This document shows positions 15,154 through 21,023 of a stretch of 21,023 nucleotides of DNA, piece by piece. This DNA comes from CAZZCU01 sp964652825 (GTDB lineage: Bacteria; Bdellovibrionota_B; Oligoflexia; Oligoflexales; CAZZCU01): contig CAZZCU010000033.1 in the NCBI GenBank assembly GCA_964652825.1, positions 1-21,023 of the forward strand. Reading direction: 5' to 3'. The notes under the pieces are model-generated. The model was not told where the DNA came from. It saw only the letters and a list, made by a program, of their open reading frames with translations, and searched no databases. The translations under genes were made by a program, and so were the position numbers. How positions within the stretch are numbered: the stretch's first letter is position 1; each line of letters begins with the position of its first letter.

Positions 15154-16956
15154 ATGTACAATCCTGACTTAATTAGAAATTTCTCTATTATTGCGCATAT
15201 CGACCATGGCAAATCCACTTTGGCCGATCGCCTGATCGAATCGACCGGCTCACTGAGCGCGCGCGAAATGCAAAGCCAGGTTTTGGATAGCATGGCGCTA
15301 GAACGTGAACGCGGTATCACTATCAAGGCGCAAACCGCATCCATGCTCTATGAAGCCAAAGACGGCAAAGTCTACCAATTGAATCTTATCGACACACCAG
15401 GGCATGTTGATTTCAGCTATGAAGTCTCCCGCAGTCTTGCTGCCTGCGAAGGCGCGATCGTGGTTGTCGATGCCAGTCAGGGCGTGGAAGCACAAACGGT
15501 TGCGAATGTTCAGCTGGCGATGCGCGGCAATCTCACGCTGATTCCCGTCATCAATAAAATTGATCTGCCAAGCGCCGATCCGGATCGCGTTAAACTTGAA
15601 ATCGAAGACGAGCTTGCCATTGACGCCACCGAAGCCTTGCTGGTGAGTGCCAAATCCGGAATCGGCATCGAAGACCTACTTGAGGCGGTCGTGAAGAGAA
15701 TTCCACCGCCCAAAGACCGGAGCAAGGAACCGCTGTCGGCGCTGATTTTTGATTCGTGGTTTGATTCGTATCTGGGCGCTGTCTCGCTTGTTCGCATTAT
15801 GAGCGGTGGTATCAAACGCAATCAAAAGATGCAGATGATGTCGAGCGGCAAGAAGTTTGAAGTGCTCAAAGTCAGCAAGCTAACACCTAAACCTGTCGAC
15901 GTACCCGATCTCAGTGTTGGCGAAGTAGGCATTGTCGCCGGCTCTATCAAAACCGTCTCCGATACACGCGTCGGCGATACAATTACTAATCCGGACAATC
16001 CAACCCCCACCCCGATTTCCGGATTCCAAGCCGCTAAGCAAATGGTTTTTGGCGGAATTTTCCCGGTGGATTCGGCGCAGTTCCAGGACCTCAAAGACTC
16101 GCTCGAAAAACTCCAGCTCAATGATTCCAGTCTGGTCTATGAAACCGAAAGCTCCAGCGCGCTAGGTTTTGGTTTCCGCGTTGGCTTCCTCGGTCTACTG
16201 CACATGGATATCATTCAAGAGCGTTTGGAGCGTGAATATAATCTCGATTTGATTTTTACCGCTCCCACCGTGGTCTACAAAATCCGCTTAACCACCGGCG
16301 AAGATAAATCCATCGAGAACCCGGCGCACATGCCTGAGCCGACATTGATCGAAACCATTGACGAGCCCTACGTAACGATCACTATTCATACACCCGAAGA
16401 ATTTATTGGTGGTCTGTTAAAACTGTTGAATGATCGCCGCGGCGCACAAAAAGGTCTGGAATATACCTCGACTAAGCGCGTGCGCATTATCTACGACATG
16501 CCGATGAATGAAATGATTTTTGATTTTCATGACAAGCTTAAAAGCATCTCTCGCGGCTATGCGTCGATGGATTACGAATTTACCGATTACAAGGAAGGTG
16601 ATCTCGTAAAACTCGACATTCTAGTCAATGGCGAGCCAGTGGATGCATTGTCTTGTATCGTTCATCGCTCTTATGCCGCGCAGCGCGGACGCGCTTTGTG
16701 TGCAAAATTGAAGGAAATTTTACCGCGGCAAATGTTCCAAATCGCCATTCAGGCCTCGATCGGCAGCAAGGTTGTCGCGCGCGAAACTATTTCGGCTTTC
16801 CGTAAAGACGTGACCGCCAAGTGTTACGGTGGTGACATCACCCGTAAGCGCAAATTGCTGGAAAAACAGAAAGAAGGCAAGAAGCGCATGAAGCAAATCG
16901 GCAGCGTCGAGATCCCGCAAAAAGCTTTCATGGCGATTTTGAAACTGGATGAATGA
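15154..16956 (+). CDS. lepA: Elongation factor 4 (LepA)
   Basis: LepA is a ribosome-dependent GTPase that affects translation elongation or initiation under stress. The 600-residue length is normal. The GTPase domain shows AHIDHGKST at 14-22, the effector region ERERGITIKAQ, DTPGH at 80-84 and NKID at 134-137. The later domains include the near-invariant ALGFGFRVGFLGLLHMDIIQERLERE and the LepA-specific C-terminal part with AKCYGGDITRKRKLLEKQKEGKKRMK. The start MYNPDLIRNFSIIAHIDHGKS has about four more residues than the commonest form; no strong ribosome binding site is seen. The stop is one base from the stop of the convergent ligase gene. The usual partner lepB (signal peptidase) does not follow. 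Confidence 0.97.
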   Translation: MYNPDLIRNFSIIAHIDHGKSTLADRLIESTGSLSAREMQSQVLDSMALERERGITIKAQTASMLYEAKDGKVYQLNLIDTPGHVDFSYEVSRSLAACEGAIVVVDASQGVEAQTVANVQLAMRGNLTLIPVINKIDLPSADPDRVKLEIEDELAIDATEALLVSAKSGIGIEDLLEAVVKRIPPPKDRSKEPLSALIFDSWFDSYLGAVSLVRIMSGGIKRNQKMQMMSSGKKFEVLKVSKLTPKPVDVPDLSVGEVGIVAGSIKTVSDTRVGDTITNPDNPTPTPISGFQAAKQMVFGGIFPVDSAQFQDLKDSLEKLQLNDSSLVYETESSSALGFGFRVGFLGLLHMDIIQERLEREYNLDLIFTAPTVVYKIRLTTGEDKSIENPAHMPEPTLIETIDEPYVTITIHTPEEFIGGLLKLLNDRRGAQKGLEYTSTKRVRIIYDMPMNEMIFDFHDKLKSISRGYASMDYEFTDYKEGDLVKLDILVNGEPVDALSCIVHRSYAAQRGRALCAKLKEILPRQMFQIAIQASIGSKVVARETISAFRKDVTAKCYGGDITRKRKLLEKQKEGKKRMKQIGSVEIPQKAFMAILKLDE

Positions 16957-16957
16957 C

Positions 16958-18145
16958 TTATAGAGAGTCGCGTTCTGATGGCGGCGATTGCAACCAATCA
17001 AAGATACATAACAGCATCACTCCATAGCGGACTTCGCTATCTTGAAAAGCATTCTGCGTTATCGCTGCCGCCAGAATCGCCAGCCAGGCTTGCAGCTCAA
17101 AGACAGCATAAGAACGAGTATGTCTTTGGCGCCATATGGAGCGCAAATAACTACCGATCCACCACATAAATAGCAATAGTCCCACGAAACCGGTTTCCGC
17201 CCACACTTGCAGATAACTATTATGTGCTGGATACTTCTTGGCAAAATCCTGCATGCCAATTTCCGCATAAGCCGAGCGGACTTTCTCGGTCTCTATATCA
17301 TTACCATGACCAAGCAGTGGCGCTCTGCTAATCAAGACCGAGTAGGCATGCCAAAAAACCAAACGGTCATCGGGATACTCGCTCTGGCGATCGGCCACCC
17401 CACCGACCGTGTCACGCAACTTTCTTCCGAGCTGATGATCACCCAGACCCGCAAATAGCACGGCCGAAATTAAAGCGACGATGCCCAGCCAACGAAAACG
17501 ACCAAGATACAAAACCACATTGACGAAAGCGACGACGAGCGCGATCAACTGCACGGTACGTGACTCGCTAACCCAAAGGCAAAAAGCCACTCCCAAAACT
17601 ACCAGCCAGTTCAAAAATGAACGCGGCGCAAAGCGTACAAGCGCCAGAGCTAGCGGCCACAGTAATAAAATCGCATAAGCAAACGTCAACGGATGCGAAT
17701 ACAATGCCTGCGCACGATAAAACCCCCACTGCACTCCATCACCACTTAGCCGCCATCCCCAAATAGCCTGGCTGCAAGCGATAACCGTCCACAGCATAAT
17801 CACAGCCACGGCAGCATATAAATACTTCCGCCAATCTTGTTGCGTAGGCGATAAGTACGCACCCAAAAGCGGCGGTAACAACAGCATCGGCATAAATCCC
17901 GCCACATAACTGCCGATGTTCCCCAGACTCCCGCTACCCTGATTGCAAAAAGTCGCGAGACAGCTCCACGCCACAAAGCACAGCAGACTAAGATGACGTG
18001 GATCTAAAAGATAAGAACGAGCGGTATGCCAACCGTGACGAGTAGCGAAGATAAGGACAATAAGCAGCGCAAGAGCTGACGCGATATTTTGCCCTGCAAC
18101 GGCAAGAGGATAAACGGCAAGCAATAAGACAGGTAAATAACGCAT
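16958..18145 (-). CDS. O-antigen ligase-type polytopic membrane protein
   Basis: This 395-residue protein has about ten hydrophobic membrane segments and the Wzy_C/WaaL pattern. SESRT at 193-197 follows a membrane helix, then comes a larger periplasmic loop (about 232-315) holding RLVFWHAY, LLGHGND (278-283) and AHNSYLQVWAETG (307-319). In WaaL the conserved Arg and His in these regions act in moving O-polysaccharide from undecaprenyl diphosphate to lipid A-core on the periplasmic side. Protein O-glycosylation ligases and Wzy polymerases share this layout, so the exact acceptor is uncertain. No glycosyltransferase or lipopolysaccharide genes lie nearby, so it is an isolated member. The ATG at 18145 has only a weak ribosome binding site. 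The lytic transglycosylase gene is 60 bases upstream on the same strand. Confidence 0.85.
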   Translation of the reverse strand: MRYLPVLLLAVYPLAVAGQNIASALALLIVLIFATRHGWHTARSYLLDPRHLSLLCFVAWSCLATFCNQGSGSLGNIGSYVAGFMPMLLLPPLLGAYLSPTQQDWRKYLYAAVAVIMLWTVIACSQAIWGWRLSGDGVQWGFYRAQALYSHPLTFAYAILLLWPLALALVRFAPRSFLNWLVVLGVAFCLWVSESRTVQLIALVVAFVNVVLYLGRFRWLGIVALISAVLFAGLGDHQLGRKLRDTVGGVADRQSEYPDDRLVFWHAYSVLISRAPLLGHGNDIETEKVRSAYAEIGMQDFAKKYPAHNSYLQVWAETGFVGLLLFMWWIGSYLRSIWRQRHTRSYAVFELQAWLAILAAAITQNAFQDSEVRYGVMLLCIFDWLQSPPSERDSL

Positions 18146-18184
18146 TTCTAGTTATGACTCAGCCGGTAGATGTCGGACCTTGTA

Positions 18185-18198
18185 GAGCTAAGAGCTAA
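18185..18198. repeat. Tandem 7-bp repeat GAGCTAA
   Basis: GAGCTAA occurs twice in tandem (18185-18191 and 18192-18198) in the 60-base gap between the transglycosylase and ligase genes. A partial AGCT symmetry surrounds it. It may be chance. Confidence 0.3.
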
Positions 18199-18205
18199 GC
18201 TGATC

Positions 18206-19198
18206 CTATAATGCGACGGCGTTCTTGGCATTGGTTTTTTTGGCATTACTACGACGTGATTTCACCGCTTCTTCGGCAACCAGCCGCTGTTCGTGAGCTT
18301 TGGCCAGATTACGAACCGCCAGAAAACTCGGATAAAAATTGCGTGCTGCAAAACCAAAAATCCGCGAGCGATGATTTTCTCGAATATATATATAGTCGTT
18401 GGTCTGATGGCGGCGAACCGCACGCACCATACCGTTGATACCGTAGTTATAGCCGGTCAGAGCCAGCGGCCACGATTGCACCTGACGATAATTATCCTGC
18501 AAAAAATCCGCGGCAAACCGCGTGGCAATTCTGGGATTCACGCGCTCGTCATAATGCCGGGAAACTTTCATTGCACCACGAGCAGTATTTGGCATTAATT
18601 GCCACAAGCCGCGAGCACCCACTTTGGAATGCGCGCGCGGATTAAAACCACTCTCAAGATGCGGCAGGTAGACAAGATCGAGCGGCAAACCGCGATCTTC
18701 AAAAATTTTGCGAATCATCGGCAGATGTTGTTTGGAACGCTGCAAACTGGCACGAAAATTCGTCGCCACGCCCTGTTGGCAACGCACATTATCCACCGCC
18801 GCCAGAATTTGTGCCTTTTTGGACCACGATCTTGGAACAACCCGATAAATACGGCGTTCGTAATTATTGCGCGCCTTCAATCCGGATGCCTTGCGTTTCA
18901 AGGCTTGTGCGATCTTACGCTTATAATTGTCCGCGGCCTTGGTGCGCGCTTGCTTGGACCCAAGCGGCAGGCGCTCGACGCCATAAACAACCGATAGGTC
19001 CCATTTGTCATGCAACACACATTGGTCTTTGTCGTATTTGGAAAAAACACTTTCCCAGAAAGTCACGTCAGCCCTTAGAGCGGTGGGCGTGGGCAAAGTA
19101 TCCATATCTGGACTACGTTTAGTGGGCTTAGCTTGAGCAGCGGAAGTAATTGAAAAGAACGCCAAGATCAAAGCTGTGCTCAGCATGCGACAAGTCAT
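18206..19198 (-). CDS. Lytic murein transglycosylase, SLT type
   Basis: Lytic transglycosylases cut the glycan strands of peptidoglycan between MurNAc and GlcNAc, leaving 1,6-anhydro ends. The 330-residue protein begins with a signal peptide (1-23, ending AAQA) and acts in the periplasm. The goose-lysozyme-like domain covers about 140-290: the catalytic Glu is E182 in LPHLESGFNPRA, followed by GARGLWQLMPNTA and the substrate-groove motif GYNYG at 249-253. The order matches the MltD family, but there are no LysM repeats; the C-terminus is a short basic tail with Lys/Asn/Ala. An N-terminal segment of about 110 residues is not recognised. The ATG has AAGGAG seven bases upstream. The gene lies upstream of the O-antigen ligase gene on the same strand; they may share a transcript. 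Confidence 0.92.
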   Translation of the reverse strand: MTCRMLSTALILAFFSITSAAQAKPTKRSPDMDTLPTPTALRADVTFWESVFSKYDKDQCVLHDKWDLSVVYGVERLPLGSKQARTKAADNYKRKIAQALKRKASGLKARNNYERRIYRVVPRSWSKKAQILAAVDNVRCQQGVATNFRASLQRSKQHLPMIRKIFEDRGLPLDLVYLPHLESGFNPRAHSKVGARGLWQLMPNTARGAMKVSRHYDERVNPRIATRFAADFLQDNYRQVQSWPLALTGYNYGINGMVRAVRRHQTNDYIYIRENHRSRIFGFAARNFYPSFLAVRNLAKAHEQRLVAEEAVKSRRSNAKKTNAKNAVAL

Positions 19199-19305
19199 GT
19201 CGAAGCTCCTTGCTATAAAATTTGCCTACTGATTATTGTGACTGACAAGAATCAAGTTGGCAAACTATGGCAAGTAATTGATGAGATATGTATGTAAGAA
19301 TAATG

Positions 19306-19339
19306 GAGTTAGTGGCAAAAAATTTAACTACACTAACTC
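19306..19339. repeat. Inverted repeat over a stop codon, possible terminator
   Basis: GAGTTAGTG (19306-19314) and CACTAACTC (19331-19339) form a perfect 9-bp stem around a 16-base loop. On the minus strand the first arm overlaps the stop codon of the amidotransferase-like lipoprotein gene. The T-run lies inside the loop rather than after the stem, so it is not a classical intrinsic terminator; a role in protecting the transcript end is possible. The rest of the gap 19199-19337 shows nothing clear apart from the ribosome binding site of the transglycosylase. Confidence 0.4.
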
Positions 19340-20156
19340 AGAGAGAGCCATCATAAATGGCATACATGCCTTGACCGTTGTACTGCACCAAAATTTTTGC
19401 TTTGGGTGACGCATTTGGTGTCAGCGAAATTGAGTTACCATTGTTCTGATATAAGCCAGTAACACCAGCGAAAATCGGGTGTGTCACGGATTCAATCGGC
19501 ACTACCAAGTTAATTTTATTGTAACTAGACGCATACTGAAGACCAAACTCATTCAATATTGGATTCCAACGACTAGCTTCTGCCACAGCATTCGAACCTG
19601 TACCAGCAGCAATATACAAACCACCACCTTGTCGAACATACTCAGCAAAAACATCGGCGTCGATCGAAGCAGAGACATCGCCTGCCAAAAAGATCCAATC
19701 GTAATTACGCAAATTTTCTAACGTGACCGCAAAATCAGTTCCTGATGTCCATTTGTGGCCTTGGGCTTTCAAAGTATTGGCGAGCTGTGGCTCAGTCAGA
19801 CTAAAATCGTGGGAGTAAGCATGAAATGTTCCGAATGTCCTATTGCCACATGCACCTAGCCACACTGCAATATTCTGTGCAAACTTGGCTGCGTCTGGCG
19901 AGTGTTGAAAACCAGTGTCACTAAATTGCCACTCATCATTCGCAACCAAAATCTTACCTTTGCCAGCTGTGCGACAAGCATCTTTATCGCCGTCTTCCTT
20001 AGGTGCTTCAACCTTGGGAGCAGCAATCGATGCTGGCGGGGTCACAGGCTTAGCATCGTTCGCTTGAATTTTGGATGTATTGGTGGCGCCGCCAAATTCT
20101 GTCTCATGACACGCGACAGATACAAGTAACGTCAGACATAGAAATATCTTTTGCAT
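19338..20156 (-). CDS. Lipoprotein with amidotransferase-like (GIFT/ThuA-type) fold
   Basis: The 272-residue protein starts with a hydrophobic signal and C16 after VSVA, a probable though imperfect lipobox; the next residue is His, which fits outer-membrane sorting. A Pro/Ala/Lys linker (about 25-60) leads to a domain beginning GKILVANDEWQFSDTGF, with repeated beta-strand and helix units: YDWIFLAGDV, FAEYVRQGGGLYIAAGTGSN, and later THPIFAGVTGLY. This order is that of class I glutamine amidotransferase-like folds such as ThuA or the GIFT domain. The nucleophile position appears to lack Cys (AAGTGSN), so ligand or sugar binding rather than amidotransfer is likely. The function is unknown. GGAGA precedes the ATG by about seven bases. 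It lies directly downstream of the rRNA operon terminator on the same strand with its own leader of about 140 bases. Confidence 0.75.
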   Translation of the reverse strand: MQKIFLCLTLLVSVACHETEFGGATNTSKIQANDAKPVTPPASIAAPKVEAPKEDGDKDACRTAGKGKILVANDEWQFSDTGFQHSPDAAKFAQNIAVWLGACGNRTFGTFHAYSHDFSLTEPQLANTLKAQGHKWTSGTDFAVTLENLRNYDWIFLAGDVSASIDADVFAEYVRQGGGLYIAAGTGSNAVAEASRWNPILNEFGLQYASSYNKINLVVPIESVTHPIFAGVTGLYQNNGNSISLTPNASPKAKILVQYNGQGMYAIYDGSL

Positions 20157-20299
20157 AACGAATCTCCAGCCAATGCTCTGAGTAGTTCTTACATCTTTCG
20201 GCTGATCACGCGAAAATATTTAGATTACTTCATGCCTCGAAAAATTATCTTTATTTGCAGCATGTTACGCGTCTTCAAAGCCCCGAATTTCTGGATGTA

Positions 20300-20337
20300 A
20301 AAATCAAAAGGCCCCCGAGATTTCTCTCAGGGGCCTT
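20300..20337 (-). terminator. Intrinsic terminator of the rRNA operon
   Basis: On the minus strand, just after 5S, AAGGCCCCTGAGA pairs with TCTCGGGGGCCTT (20308-20337) around a short loop, with one T-G wobble. The run TTTTGATTTT follows. This is a strong rho-independent terminator placed 12 bases after the 5S gene. Confidence 0.92.
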
Positions 20338-20348
20338 CCGAATTTTAA

Positions 20349-20462
<114 letters not shown>

Positions 20463-20616
20463 AAGTCTTTTTATCCTCCGAAGCTTTAACACAAAGGAGG
20501 AATAATTGAATAGGACAGATTGCTAAGATTTCAACAAACTCCACTTGGAACTTCAACTCAATAGCATGCTCGAAACATACTCTTGGTTCTCCCAAGTAAG
20601 GAGAATTACGGCTTAG
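20463..20616 (-). other. 23S-5S internal transcribed spacer
   Basis: This 154-base spacer holds no tRNA. Near 5S, TCCTCC (20474-20479) and GGAGGA (20496-20501) can pair. Near 23S two alternative stems compete: TTCTCC (20587-20592) with GGAGAA (20600-20605), and CTTGG (20582-20586) with CCAAG (20592-20596). They may mark processing sites of the precursor rRNA. Confidence 0.75.

Positions 20617-21023
<407 letters not shown>

Noticed and set aside
20463..20616. tRNA in the 23S-5S spacer
   Set aside because: No TTCGANNC arm, acceptor stem or anticodon arm pattern can be made on either strand.

Overview
The window is a gene-dense stretch of a Gram-negative chromosome with roughly balanced base composition. 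Outer-membrane and envelope functions (Lgt, a LolC/E permease, a predicted O-antigen ligase, lipoproteins) show the diderm cell type. Several signals do not fit an ordinary gammaproteobacterium. The 5S rRNA carries a CCCGTTCCCATCCCGAACAC...AAGTTAAG type core, and DnaJ, LepA and the UvrA-family protein read like those of the former Deltaproteobacteria or Bdellovibrionota. That placement is inference from residue patterns, not from a search.

Left part (1-6969): a large unrecognised helical protein on the minus strand is divided by an AT-rich palindromic promoter region from a plus-strand operon. The operon holds an NtrC-type response regulator, lgt (prolipoprotein diacylglyceryl transferase), ruvC (Holliday junction resolvase) and a LolC/LolE-type permease. 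lgt and ruvC overlap by four bases. Lgt makes lipoproteins and the Lol permease releases them for transport to the outer membrane, so two steps of one pathway sit in this operon.

Middle part (6996-12800): a minus-strand operon runs uvrA-family gene, panB, dnaJ with gaps of 7 and 6 bases. A membrane-anchored SPOR-domain protein is transcribed divergently from the uvrA-family gene. It faces a small secreted or anchored protein with a weak GspC-like segment.

Right-middle part (12883-15046): a LysR regulator is divergent from an exported intradiol ring-cleavage dioxygenase. A near-perfect 20-bp palindrome and a pair of 7-bp direct repeats lie between them, so this looks like a self-contained regulated pair for an aromatic substrate. 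A small lipoprotein with two EF-hand-like loops overlaps the dioxygenase tail to tail.

Right part (15154-21023): lepA (EF4) on the plus strand meets a predicted O-antigen ligase on the minus strand with one base between them. Then come a lytic transglycosylase, a lipoprotein with an amidotransferase-like fold, and the end of an rRNA operon on the minus strand: intrinsic terminator, 5S, spacer without tRNA, and the 3' part of 23S cut by the window edge.

I see no CRISPR array, insertion sequence, prophage or tRNA. Most of the window is conserved core genome. The less ordinary items are the unrecognised 864-residue protein, the exported dioxygenase with its operator-like region, the uvrA-panB-dnaJ grouping and the amidotransferase-like lipoprotein beside the rRNA operon.
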